A DNA stretch of 64,000 bases from NCBI GenBank assembly GCA_022749755.1, contig CM040442.1, positions 3,684,663-3,748,662 on the forward strand. The letters are read 5' to 3'. Below, in pieces: positions 49,501-64,000 of this stretch (positions within the stretch are counted from its first letter, which is position 1; the number at the start of each line of letters is the position of its first letter). The notes under the pieces were generated by a model. It saw only the letters and a program-made list of their open reading frames with translations, did no database searches and was not told the origin of the DNA. Both the position numbers and the translations under genes were made by a program. Source of the DNA: Azadirachta indica (Eukaryota > Streptophyta > Magnoliopsida > Sapindales > Meliaceae).

Positions 49501-50748
49501 AGGACCACTAAACCCAAATGGGTCTACCCCCACAATTTGGTTAGATAGCCAATGTAGCTATCAATCTTTAAAAAGTGCAAGGCTTTCACCATCATAAGCA
49601 AATGATTTTGTTGGTCTTTATACCTATTGAAATCGATAAATTCACATTCATTATTGAATGTTGCTTGAGCTAATTATTCACTATAATGTTATATGATTTC
49701 ATTAGAAACTATGCATTAAATTTCATGTCATTGGAGGATGAGGATGACACCTCATCTTATCCATTTTAGCAACCAAACAATTGCTAATAATTTTATCAAG
49801 TTGGTTTATAAATTTTGTATGCTAATTCATGTTATAACTTATTTAATATTGATGTTATTATTCATATTGATATAATAGTATTATATCATTTACTTAATTT
49901 TTATATTTTCAATCTTTCACTATTTCAATACAATATAAAATTTATATGACATAACAGAAAAGATAAAAGAAAATTTATCTTTGTAGTGCATCATTATCTT
50001 TAATGATAAAAATAGAAAAGGTAGGCCTTGTTATCTTAACAATCTTCTGTTATCTTTCAAACTACATATAATGGATCATTTGTGAATATAAACATGAAAA
50101 AGTAGATTGATTTAGTACCACTTTTGCTAAAAAATGGTAGCTTTCTGAGTAAAAGATAGATAATAGATGAATTAAATAATTGGATTAGTTTTAAATTTTA
50201 TATAACAAATTAGAAAAGACAAAAGAATAACCCATATATATTTTTTTAAAAGGTGCACATAAAAAAAATGTGGGAGAAAAGAATAGCTTTATCTTCTATT
50301 GAGATTGGATTGCCACATATCCCACAGGGTTCTTAATAAATAGAAAGAACAATTATTTATTAACAATATTTACCCAAGACTTTTGGTCCTTTTCATGATA
50401 AAATAAATAAATTATTGTGTGCTTTTTTTGAGCTTTATTTTTGTATCCTATCCATTTTGGCTTATCTTCAAGATTTTGTAAATCACTCATTTTGTTTAAG
50501 GCTGCATGTGGATTGCAAACATCACACAATCCACAACCCTTTGTAGTTATCACCACCCATCGTCAATTATGGGCTTTACGTCAAAGATTGGTCCAATTGT
50601 TGGATTAGGCTTTCATGCAAATATCCAAACTCGGGCAGAGGTTGAAAAATTTTAGGGCTAGGGTTTTGAGAAAGGGGGAAGGAAAATACGACGTCTAATT
50701 TATACTCTAAGTCTCACAGTACGTCGTCGTTTCAATTCCCATCCAAAC

Positions 50749-50902
50749 CAACTTCATTTCATCGGGCCTTGACATTCACGCCCGGGTTTAACTCAGCCCA
50801 CTGAAAATTCTGGGGGATTGGCCTTTAATTATTGAAGCCCACCCCGTACTGGGCCCCGTCCTGGACTTCAAGAAAGAAAACTCGCCGGATCGGCCTATAT
50901 AA
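50749..50902 (+). promoter_or_regulatory. Proximal promoter of the TFIIIC subunit gene
   Basis: Contains CGGGCC (about 50764) and TGGGCC (50850-50855) site-II-like elements and a TATATAA box at 50896-50902, about 180 bases before the ATG. A telo-box-like AGGGTTTT lies slightly upstream, near 50660. Site II and telo boxes are typical of plant housekeeping and growth-related promoters. Function is inferred from motif and position only. Confidence 0.45.
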
Positions 50903-51078
50903 CTGTAAAAGTTATTAGTCTAATTAAATTTGACCGAAGATTAAGGGTACCAATGAAAATAACCATGACCGTATAGAAGAGGAGAAAGTTCACGTTGCCT
51001 AACGAACAGAAACCTTTATAGAGTTGTGTTTAGTTCCCAAGAAAACGGCAGGAAATCAAAGTGTATGTAGCAGTACTA

Positions 51079-54000
51079 ATGGAGGAAGAGTTTCTTGCCT
51101 ACGATGCTTTGGCTGAAAGAAAGCGAAAAGCAGCGCTGGAAAATTCCCACAGGTTAGCTCTGATCACTTTGGCTTATAAACTTTCTTAAAATTCTATGTC
51201 GTCACATTTGCATTGATTGGTATTAGCATGAATTCTTAACAAGATGAATGCATGCAACGATGAATGCAGTGAAGGGCAAGCGAAGAAGAAGAGTAAAGAC
51301 TTAGAAGATCATGTGGATGATGATCAAAAACGGCATTTTGAAGCCATGTTTTTTGGCTTTGGCGTCAGGAGAAGATCAAGAGAGGCAAGTTTTTTTATTT
51401 TTTTTTTAAGATTGCATTAAAGTTTTTGTGTTTATTTTACGTTGTTGGGTTAGTAATATATATGAAAAGTTTTATAATTTTTTTGAATTGTGCAGCTAAA
51501 GAAAAAGGGGAGGCCGGAGGGATCCAAGAAGAAGATAAGCCCTGAAATTAGAAAGATGCTTGGTGATGCTACTCTTCATTATGCGCATGGACGGTATGAA
51601 GAGGTAAAAATTTTCAATTTACTGAACCATTTTCATCAGTATATGTGGCTGAATGTGATGCACATGTAGTAACGTTTCTATATTCTGCTCAAAGCTTGCA
51701 TTATTTTGGGTGCTTTATATAATGTGTTCCATCCGAATATTGTGCTTGTGGGTCCTTTCTCCCATGGTATGCAATAATCTATGCAATTTTGTATCCTAAC
51801 TTGGTTAAGCTGCTCTCCCATATAGCCTTCCAATTTCAAATTTATGAAGAAACTGAGAGAGATTTGGATTTTAGTTTTAGATCAAAGCTAGTTAATCATT
51901 CAGGTTAATCAATGAGGTACGAAGATTCATGGACTTGCTTTGATTATATGGTTTTGGATGACGAATGTAGTTACCAATAGAGTAATTTTTGTTTGCCTGT
52001 TTCAACTACAAATCTATGGTCCTAAGTTCTTGTTTGAGGGGTTATTTTGGCGGTTGTTGGGCAAGTGATTCTTTGTAATCGATTTGTGAATCACTAACCA
52101 AAAAATTTTAAATCTGTTGCTAGGGAGTTGCTGAAAATTCATTTGCTGATTCCTCTTGGTTTTTGGATGCAGGCAATATCTGTATTGCATGAAGTTGTTA
52201 GGCTAGAACAGGAATTGCCTAATTCATATCACATGCTTGGACTTGTTCATGATGCACTTGGAAATACTGAAAAAGCTATGGGTTGTTATTGGCTTGCTGC
52301 TTGCCATAATCAAAAAGATTCAACTTTGTGGAAACTTGTTTTTACCTGGCTTATGTAAGTATTACTATTGCTGCATATGTATTGAATTCAACTTATTGTT
52401 CTAAAGTTATTGAATGAGAAGATTTGATTAATCACTGAATTTTGTCTGTGCAGCGAAAAAGGGGACACAGCGTGGGCTATTAGTTGCATTTCTGAAGCCA
52501 TAAAAGCAGATCCTAATGACATTAGGCTGAAATATCACATTGCATCTCTTTACGTGGAGCTTGGAAATTATCAGCGAGCTGCTGATTCATATAGACAAAT
52601 AGTGCAGCTCCTTCCTGAGGATGTTGATGCACTGAAGAAGGCAGCAAAGGTTTTGCCTTTATCTTAATCTATCACAAAACTGATTTAGTTTAACTTTGAA
52701 TTTACTTGGCTATTGTTCAAGATGTAATTCATCATTGGAATAGTAATGCCTTTACCTGCTTGTATAATACTGCTTTCATGGCTTTCCTTATTGTATTTGT
52801 AGTTCATATGATCAAGATAATCATCTGATTCTATTTCAGTTCTACCAAAAAAGTGGTCAGATTGAAAAATCTGTTGACATTTTGGAGGAACATCTTAAAT
52901 CTCATCCATCTGAAGCTGATTTCAGTGTGATTGATTTGCTAACATCCATGCTCATGGAAATGACTGCTTACGACAAAGCTCTTAACCACATTGAGCATGC
53001 TGATGAGGTATACTATTCTGGTAAAGAACTGCCATTGAATTTGAGAATCAAAGCTGGAATCTGCCACATTCACCTCGGAAATATTGAGAAAGCAGAGGTT
53101 TGTTCTCTCCTTGGCCTAATACAGACTTGTACGAGCATTTGCAATTAGATTACAGTTGTGAACTCTTTTATGATTTTGCAGCTTTGCATGAATTCATTGG
53201 TTCAATCTTTTCACTTGACTTTTAGCTTCTTTTAGTTGCAATTCAACCGGAGAGTGTATCTGATCATGCTGAGTTGATTACTGAAGCTGCTGACTTGTTT
53301 AAGATTCGCGAGCATTTTAGTACTGCATTAAAGTACTATCATATGTTAGAGGCAAATGCTGAAGGAATTCACAATGTAAGGAAAACTGCAGAAATTTCTC
53401 ATAGAACTTCTTATTGCTTAAAACTCTATAACTAGAACTTAACAGGAGAACCAAATATGATGTATAAAGTTGAGAATGTTCTGAAAAATTGATATATTTG
53501 TTTTCTTTCTTTCTGCAGGTGGGTTGTTTGCACCTGAAAACAGCAGAATGTTACTTGTCACTGAATGAAAAAGAAAAGTCAATCCAGTACTTCTATAAAG
53601 GTAATGGGAAATCTTCACATCAAGATTTTTCAATGAGACTAGCTTCAATATCTAAATGCTTTTTATATGACTGATTAAGTAAAGTTCAATTCAGCTTTGC
53701 GAATACTGGAGGACAACGTTGATGCCCGATTAACTTTGGCTTCACTTCTTCATGAAGATGCTAAAGATGAGGAAGCAATTTCCTTGCTAACTCCCCCAAT
53801 CAATTTAGGTAAATATGTTCAATCTGCTTTTCTGGAGTTATTTTTACATTTTCAAACACTGGTTAATTATCATTTTAATATTATCTTGTGACATATTATG
53901 TGCAGAGAATAAGTGTGTGAATTCTGATAAACCTCAGGCGTGGTGGCTAAATGTAAGAATCAAAATGAAGCTTTGTCACATATATAAAGCAAAGGAGATG

Positions 54001-55398
54001 ATTGAGGAATTTGTTGATACACTCTTGCCCTTGGTTGAATCAAGTCATCAGGAAGAAGCATTCAAACATGAAGAGAATCATCAACTTATTATAGATGTTT
54101 GTACTTGTCCCTTCCTTTTAACTTCTTGTATGCATCCATTCTTTATCAACTTACTCTAGTTTCTAACTCTTGTTGTTTTCCTGATTTTAGTTGTGCAAGA
54201 CATTGGCATCCTTGCAAAGGTACGAGGATGCGATAAAGATTATTAAACTCATTCTGCAATTGGGTGATAACAAATTTCCAATTGAGAAAGAGGAGCTGTA
54301 TTTTCTAGGAGCTCGTACGTTCTAAACTTGGAAAATGATATTTATTCTTTCAAAATTATTTTTCACAAGTTTTTTTTGTTTCAATCTTAAAAGTAGAATT
54401 TTGAAGAGCTACTAAAGCAAAGCCACTTTTTTCTTTTTCTTGAATTGGAGTAGAAATTCCATGTAACACCATGGATCCTAAGCTTTGGTTTGATGGTGTA
54501 AGATTCATGGTTAAGCTTCACCCTTACCGCCTCACTACCTGGAATCGCTATTACAAATTAGTATCAAGGTAAAGAAAGAGAAAACCAGCCTCCTACCACT
54601 CAGCAGAATATGCCTATGCATTGCGTCTAATTATTCAGTGATGAGTTTTCTTCTTGTGATATTGAAGATTTGAGAAGATCTATTCAAAACATGCAAAGTT
54701 TTTACGCAATGTGCGAGCCAAATATGAAGATTGCGTGCCCCCGATTATCATTTCTGGACATCAGTTTACTATGATCAGTCATCATCAAGATGCTGCAAGA
54801 GACTACCTTGAAGCTTACAAACTGATGCCAGAAAATCCCTTGATTAATCTCTGTGCCGGTAAGTTTTCTGAAAATATTTTCCTTTGGTAGTAAAAGATAA
54901 AAACATATTATTTTCTAATCTTGCTTCTCCTGCAGGAACTGCCTTAATCAACATAGCCCTTGGACTCAGACTTCAAAACAAGCATGAATGCATAGCACAG
55001 GGATTAACATTCCTGTATAACAATTTACAACTTGCTGAAAAGAGCCAGGTTCGTGATTCTTGTCACACTCAATCTATGATGTTAGTAAAAGTTTCGTTTT
55101 TATTAATAGTTTTGCGATTAACCTTATGCAGGAGGCGTTATATAACATTGCTCGTGCATATCATCACATCGGAATGTTTTCTCTAGCCGCATCATATTAT
55201 GAAAAGGTTCTTGCTACTTATCAGAAGGATTGCCGGATTCCTGGACCTCCCAATGAGAACTCAAGCCATGTGGTAGATCAAAAACTAGGTTACTGTGATC
55301 TTCGTAGGGAAGCAGCATATAATTTGCATTTAATTTACAAAAAATCTAGAGCATTTGATCTTGCTAGGCAGGTCTTGAAAGATCATTGCACATTTTGA
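51079..55398 (+). CDS. GTF3C3: TPR-containing TFIIIC subunit (tau102/GTF3C3-like)
   Basis: Fifteen exons in phase: 51079-51152, 51270-51384, 51496-51603, 52173-52354, 52454-52649, 52840-53097, 53226-53375, 53519-53600, 53695-53808, 53906-54096, 54191-54314, 54454-54568, 54668-54858, 54936-55048, 55132-55398; 759 residues. It starts MEEEFLAYDALAERKRKAAL, with a basic linker (LKKKGRPEGSKKKISPEIRK), then many TPR units (HYAHGRYEEAISVLHEVVRL, IKADPNDIRLKYHIASLYVE) and ends RAFDLARQVLKDHCTF. This is the layout of the TFIIIC subunit that recognises box A and recruits TFIIIB at Pol III genes (Arabidopsis At1g17680 from memory). It is somewhat shorter than the roughly 900-residue relatives I recall, so a missed exon is possible, most likely in the large intron after exon 3. 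Intron 2 uses a GC donor (GAG|GCAAGT at 51385). The next gene begins only 279 bases after its stop. Confidence 0.9.
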
Positions 55399-55677
55399 TT
55401 GTTTCCTTTGCAATTGGTTGGATTTGATTTTTTTTTTTTTTTTAATTTTGCATTTTGTATAATAGAAAAGTACTTCATGAAAATTGTTATAAAGCTCTTT
55501 GGTTTAGCATGCAAGCCAAAATTCAGATCATGCACAAAAGCTAAAGTTGTAGTAGTTGGAAGAATGAATGATACATGCATGAAGTTTAAAAATTAAAATA
55601 ATTAATTATATAAAAGAAAACGTCAAAGAGAATTGAATCTGATTAATAGATAATATATCTAGTCGGAAGAAGAAATC

Positions 55678-56875
55678 ATGGGCAACTATTTGCTACAACT
55701 TGAAGCTACTTTGTTCAATTGCACTAACTTGCAGCTTCAAAATGGCTTTGATCATCCTTCTCACGAATACCATTTTGAGGTTTTTATTCATAATTAATTC
55801 ATTAATATTCTAAGATATATAAATCTAATTTTTCTTGTTATCCTTAATTCGCACTTGTCATATAATTTGTAAATTTCACATTTTCAAAAATAAAACAATC
55901 TGATTTGATGAATTTCAAAACACTGAACAACAAACAATCTGAATTTTTAAGAATGATTTCTATTTTTTCCAAAACCGTTTTGCAGAAACAAATACGATCT
56001 AACCTTTTCTATATTGTGTTTTGACAATCCATATACTATGTAGTTGGTTTGCAAGCGCTGCCAAGAAAAGGTGCCAGCTCGTGTGAGCCATGCTACTACG
56101 TTTCCATTTCCCCCTGAACTCCTTGAAGATGATTCTGACAGCTCGTTTGATTTTGATGACGATAAAGATGAAGATGAAGATGCAGAAGACCATGAAGACA
56201 AAGAAGAAGAAGAAGAAGAAGAAGAGCTTAGGCGCAAAGAAACCCTAAAGAAAATTCGCGAAAGCAATCCTACTGTTCACTTTGCACACCCGGTGAAGAC
56301 TTCTATCATCCCTCTTTATATATACTTCTTATCTAATGCAGATGTTTGTACACGTGATCGAATTCGACTATTGCAAACGTCTGAACGTTCACATCTACTG
56401 ATCTTTGCTGGAATTTTAATTTGCAGTGTAAATGTGATAACATTATGTGGGTGGACATGGAGCTTGGCTATGGTTCACCACTTGAGATTGCAGGAGAAGC
56501 AACAGATCCTCAGTCCAGTTTTACTGCCATCATGGCATTTTATGTGAGTGGTGCCAAACCTATCAACTACAAAATGGGTGCAGGCTGGCAAGTTGACATG
56601 GTAAGACATTTTCTTACAAAATTCTCAAATGCAGGTGTCTTTATCTTTTAAAATATCATCTTAAGAAAATTAATTAGTACTAGCTTCTTAATGGCTTTGT
56701 TTTCTTTTTGTTATTTGAGTAGGTTGGTGGTAATAGGAGATTTGAAGGAGTTGATTTATCAGAAGCTAATGTGCATATTCAAGATGGTGAACAACAGATG
56801 GAATGCCCGGTTCTTATCATGAACCCCAAAGCTTCCTTTGTGCCGATTAAGGACCTTCATGTTAATGACAATTAA
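55678..56875 (+). CDS. CZIB: CZIB/DUF866 zinc-binding protein, divergent paralogue
   Basis: Four exons in phase 0: 55678-55779, 56044-56292, 56427-56600, 56723-56875; 225 residues against about 160 in the family. The start MGNYLLQLEATLFNCTNLQL, the first zinc pair (V-C-K-R-C, Cys37 and Cys40) and the end FEGVDLSEANVHIQ...ECPVLIMNPKASFVPI align with my memory of CZIB (human C1orf123) and plant UPF0587 proteins. Oddities: the second zinc knuckle reads C-K-C (118-120) instead of C-x-x-C, and between the knuckles lies a long acidic, low-complexity insert (DFDDDKDEDEDAEDHEDKEE). The family binds zinc through two CxxC pairs; its role is poorly understood and tied to redox or metallochaperone functions. 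This may be a specialised or decaying paralogue. A different exon 3 acceptor could restore the spacing, but none was seen. Confidence 0.78.
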
Positions 56876-57334
56876 GAATATGATTCAACTAATAATATGT
56901 TCCAGGGTAGTACAAGATGTTAGGAGTCAAAATCCCATTTACACTAGGATTAGAAAGGAGTTTGGTTTACATTTATGTTATATTTGAAAAAAATAATATT
57001 TAAAGACTTCTTTATGCAAGCAGTTGACCTACAAAATTGAAGTCCTTATATATATGATCATATTTGATGAATTCATAACACTGAACAACTGATATAGTTA
57101 TATTATACAGATTTAAACATGTATGGAGCAATCTACTTCCTGGCCTATAAAACCTAGTTTAATATTTCCATACCTGGTGCAGAAACCAGAGCTTGCACAA
57201 TGCATTCATGCATGACACATCAGAGATGACACGGCATATGTAACGCCCTTGTGGCAAGTGTCCAAGATCTGAGTATCTTCACTGAAAGATGTTCAACAAA
57301 AATTCTGCTACGGCAGATGAAAAAATTTCTCATT
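56876..57334. other. Convergent 3' region CZIB/mini-RNase III
   Basis: 459 bp holding the 3' UTRs of the two convergent genes; AT-rich, no further feature seen. Confidence 0.6.
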
Positions 57335-60129
57335 CTAGACGGTTGTTAACTTGCTATCGGCTTCCTCCAAGATCATTTGTGTAGAAGAACCAGTTGTGAA
57401 TCCCAGCTTGGACATGACTTCCTCAAGACGATTCGCATTCGTCAGGTAGAGATAACCAACCTATAACATATATCATCAATAGGTTAGAAGAAGTAAAGAA
57501 CTGTAACCCATTACTTCTTACAGCTATAATTGAATAAAACTAACAAGACCATATTTGCTTCCTTTCAACTTTAAAGAAATGCTTTGATGCGCTCTGAATA
57601 ATTTCACAGAACATGTTGACCATGCATAAAAGACCACCATGGAAGTACAAGACACTTTTCAACCACAGATTGGTGAACTGAAAATAATGAGATTTCTGTT
57701 CTCTCTGGCATAGCCAAATAGATTTCAGCATAGGTCTCCCATTTTTTGATCAAATAAACATTGAAGGAAAATAAGAGGTATCAAAATACTGACTAGTGTT
57801 TCTAAAGATGAGGCTCTATTATAAACGGCAGAACCAGCACGTCTTTTTGTTCGTGTATTAGCTGAACCGACATTTTTCCCCCAGCGCAGAACATCCCTGC
57901 AGTAAAAACACGAAATGCAGTGCACTAAATTGTAACTTCTGTGTTCAAACAAAACACCAGTGTAGTTTCAGCCACACATTAATAATGATTTTGGTTGATA
58001 TTTTATCACATGAAAGAATATGCATTAGTGACAGGAAGATCTATATTAAAGTGATATTTATACAGCATCCACACAGAGAAGTCAAGCATCAAAGGTTTTG
58101 TACATATCTGAATTCTTCACAGCAAGGTCAATTATTCCAAAGAAAGAAAAAGCCAATGAGGCGCATTAAATCTTTTACTAACCTTTCTTCTGCTGATAAG
58201 TAATTCTCATTTAGAAGTTTCTGGAGCAATGCATCCTGAATTCACAAATACAAATGTTATAATGTTCGCATTGCACGAATCACCACAGAATTTATCAACT
58301 AATATTTTATCTACTCTCTATTCAGACTTTTATGACATCCAGAAAGCTAATATTTACATGGAACTCTTATAACCAAAAAAGGCCTCATCATAAGCAGATT
58401 GATCAAGAAACTTAATTGTGTGAAAAAGGCTTATCAGAAAGTTCTTTCAGTTTAAACTTTTAAAACCAATCAAATGGGCATGTAAAATTAAATAAACGAA
58501 TTATAAATGGAGAAAATTGTCCCAGAGAAATTGATAACAGAGCATAGAATCATTCTAAACCCTGAAAAAATGTGGAAAATCATTAATAACTAATTCCAGA
58601 GCAATGGTCTTGAATTCAATAGCTAGAAACAGAAGAATGGTGCAAAATCAAATACTGCTGGTGGATACCAAATAACAGATGAGACTGAAGTTTTAAATCT
58701 GATATGCTATAAATAATGAAATCAGATTGTGTTATGGGTGATTTTTGAGCGAAAAATTATATCTCCACAGACAGAATACAGCTGACTCATGAAAAAGCAC
58801 AATCATGTAAACATACATTTAGGAAAACAAAAAACCTTCATAGATTTCACTCAAAAATAAACATAACACAAAGGATGATACCTGTGTTTCACAGCGGACA
58901 ACTGCCATTACACGATCATTGTGTTCTTCAATACTCAGAGGAGGAAACAAAAAGTGTCTGCGAGCATATAGCTGCATAGTATGAGAAACATTTGGAGTAA
59001 GATATACAGGAATACTAAATCCAAGAAAATAGAAAAAGAAATGTACTCATATAAGCCAGCATAATTTTAACATGGCACAACCTATTGACGTTGGGGGTGA
59101 CTGACCATTTAGATGTAAGGGCTTCCTAAGACAGAAAAGTTGGAGTTGCTTCATTATGAAGGCATCAATTGGAACAAAAACAAGGAAATGATACAGTCTA
59201 AGCATCTCTCAATTTACTCAAATGGTGACCACCCAGGAAAAATATCTTACATCATGCATCTTAACAAGATGTTCAATATCAGAAAGCCAATATAAGTTGG
59301 GTAGATTATGCATAACTTCAACTAGTGGTGACAATGGAATACAAACAAATTGAATAGAAAAACTAACCTCATAAATACAATCACCAAGGTATGCTAGTGA
59401 TGCTGCATTGAATACTGACCGAGGTTTCTCCACTTTTGGTGGATTTGGCAGCCATCTCTCATATCCCAAATATGATTCATCCAAATTTGCAACTGCCCCT
59501 GCACCAAATTTCGATCAAATTGAATTTTTAACTTCTACATTAGCTTTAGCCTCCATTAAACTACAAGCAAGTACAAAAGAATACTTTTCAAGATTCTATT
59601 CTTATTTTATTTGCATATAAACCAAGTTATGTAACTTATCCACTTCTGTAGAAAAAGACAACATAGATCACAAAAGTTAAACCCCTTTTCCTCTCACTTT
59701 CTCAACAACCAAACAGAGCTTCAAACACCAAAAGATATCCCAAAATACCCACTAAACTCGTCGCTAAACCAACATGTTACACATAGCAGAAAACATCACA
59801 AAAATGTCCATGTTTTTCCTCAATTCTCCAACTTTTCATTTCATTTCCAGTTAACGTTACAGCTAAAACAGATTACCTTGTCTCGGGTGCTTGAGAAGGT
59901 CAAAAAGCGATTGGTCCACGCAGGAGGTCGATGAAGTCACAGTTGGGGTAGGAGGTTTAGCTGTTGAAGCCTCACTGTTAGTGTTAACAACAAGAGGTTT
60001 TTTAATTTTCCTTGGGGCGTTTGGATTATAAGAAAGTCTTTGTTGGGTGTCATAAGAAGCTCTTACTTTCACTGAAGAAGATAACGAAAATGTCAAGTAC
60101 TGAGTACTAGTTGAAGCTGTTGCAGGCAT
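57335..60129 (-). CDS. Chloroplast mini-RNase III-like protein
   Basis: Six exons on the minus strand: 60129-59877, 59498-59368, 58971-58882, 58235-58183, 57896-57794, 57460-57335; 251 residues. The first 60-70 residues are Ser/Thr-rich with few acids (MPATASTSTQYLTFSLSSSV), a plastid transit peptide. The rest is a single RNase III catalytic domain without a dsRNA-binding domain, as in bacterial MrnC: SLAYLGDCIYELYARRHFLF corresponds to the RNase III signature with its catalytic Asp and Glu, and ASSLETLVGYLYLTN holds the second acidic site. In Arabidopsis two such proteins (RNC3/RNC4) process plastid 23S rRNA and intron RNAs. It faces RH20 across a 759 bp divergent region, as its relative does at Arabidopsis At1g55140-At1g55150 (from memory). 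Confidence 0.92.
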
Positions 60130-60888
60130 TTTGTTAGGCGCTTGGTGGGCAAACTGAGGAAGGCGAGAAAGAGAGCTTTATGGAGAGGCTAATGGGCCGG
60201 ACTTGGGTTGTGAGGCTAAGGCTCAAAATCATTTTATGTACACTCTTGTTCCTAATTGCATCCATTGAAATGCAACATCAGACATTACTATTATTCAAGG
60301 CGAAACAAAGATAGGGATAAAAAAGGGACAACATAATCCATTTATAAAAATACACATCATTAATTAACAAACTTGGTGTTTGTAAATATTTTTAAAATTA
60401 ACGGAATTAATTAATCTAATAACTCAAATAAAGGAGTTTAATATCTTTTATCCTTATGATATAAATAATGTAAATTTGATATTTGTACAGTGATACTATT
60501 TTTGTATTTGTGCAAATATGACAATGCAACCATAAGAAAAAAAATTCAGTATGTATATTTATCCAGGTTATATGCGATACGTGTTACGGTATCATTGGCC
60601 TGTGTTATCCAATCTTTGCAACCGCGCACACTCTAGAGATCGCATTTCTTCTTCGTTCTCGCGATTACTTTCTGTTCTTCACAGATACAAAAATAACAAA
60701 GTCTCGCGCTCTCGTTTTCGCTTGCTCCTTACCCGTTCTGAAAAACAACACATACCCATTTCTTGAATCTCTCGATAAAGAACTACCCAGTTTCCATCTG
60801 AATTCGCTGGGTAAAACTACAGCTCCGAAAATAATCTCCCACCTTGTCGCGCGCGCACATTCAATTGCACGGTTACAGCACTGCCGCC
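60130..60888. promoter_or_regulatory. Bidirectional promoter region of mini-RNase III and RH20
   Basis: Only 759 bp separate the two divergent start codons. A TGGGCC site-II-like element lies near 60190, next to the mini-RNase III side; the RH20 side (60.6-60.88 kb) is GC-richer and CT-rich and is probably its 5' leader. An open frame at 60551-60766 (+) falls in that leader and is not called as coding. Confidence 0.5.

Positions 60889-64000
<3,112 letters not shown>

Larger units (their letters stand above)
37516..51078. other. 13.5 kb gene-poor, very AT-rich region
   Basis: Between the BGAL1 start (-) and the TFIIIC start (+). Contents: BGAL1 leader and promoter (37.5-38.4 kb); AT-rich sequence with long homopolymer runs; an island open on both strands at 42.08-42.29 kb; a 305 bp tandem duplication at 44.24-44.84 kb; a GC-richer promoter-like patch at 45.8-46.1 kb; a long (ATA)n microsatellite at 46.5 kb; a TATA-like box at about 49.42 kb with no gene behind it; and the TFIIIC promoter at 50.6-51.0 kb. 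No gag, pol, transposase or other TE protein, and no rRNA or tRNA gene, was recognised. Confidence 0.6.

Noticed and set aside
50353..50556. 67-codon minus-strand open frame containing CGLCDVC
   Set aside because: The Cys motif is isolated, there is no supporting exon, and the frame lies near the TFIIIC promoter.
60551..60766. 71-codon plus-strand open frame in the RH20 leader
   Set aside because: Arg/Ser-rich because of CT-rich leader sequence; it ends before the RH20 start and resembles no protein I know. An upstream ORF effect remains possible but is not supported.

Overview
This 64 kb window is plant nuclear DNA from a eudicot, probably a rosid. It is AT-rich, with introns that are mostly GT-AG, and many proteins are recognisable plant families. 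No bacterial, organellar or viral block was seen. Annotation was by eye: exon joins were checked for splice dinucleotides, reading phase and remembered family sequences, but no database search was run.

Layout. (1) 1-4.8 kb: two tandem, decayed cell-wall invertase (GH32) genes on the + strand. (2) 4.9-9.5 kb: an ISD11-type LYR protein (-), an F-box/LRR gene (+) and an FHA-domain gene (-) with two frameshifts. A 257 bp tandem duplication covers the convergent 3' ends of the last two. (3) 11.8-21 kb: a 15-exon MSI4/FVE WD40 gene and a 7-exon TM9SF (nonaspanin) gene, both +. (4) 21.7-37.5 kb: three - strand genes: glyoxylate/succinic semialdehyde reductase 2, an unrecognised membrane-anchored coiled-coil protein, and a 19-exon GH35 beta-galactosidase. 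(5) 37.5-51.1 kb: a 13.5 kb very AT-rich stretch with simple repeats, a 305 bp tandem duplication and a few weak open frames, but no convincing gene. (6) 51.1-64 kb: a TPR subunit of TFIIIC (+), a divergent CZIB/DUF866 zinc protein (+), a mini-RNase III (-), and the first nine exons of the DEAD-box helicase RH20 (+), which runs off the window.

The genes are not an operon; they serve separate housekeeping roles: Fe-S assembly, chromatin, endomembrane traffic, aldehyde detoxification, cell-wall galactan turnover, Pol III transcription, plastid RNA processing and an RNA helicase. The order is informative. From memory, invertase, TM9SF, BGAL, mini-RNase III and RH20 correspond to Arabidopsis At1g55120-55150 and its duplicate At3g13740-13790, while GLYR2 and the TFIIIC subunit correspond to At1g17650-17680. 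The window would then keep in one piece a gene order that Arabidopsis has split.

No new defence-like or otherwise exotic system was found. The points most worth a second look are the decayed invertase pair with its retained 9-base micro-exons, the duplication and frameshifts at the F-box/FHA junction, the CZIB paralogue with an altered zinc site and acidic insert, a SINE-like insertion in GLYR2, and an island open on both strands near 42.1-42.3 kb.
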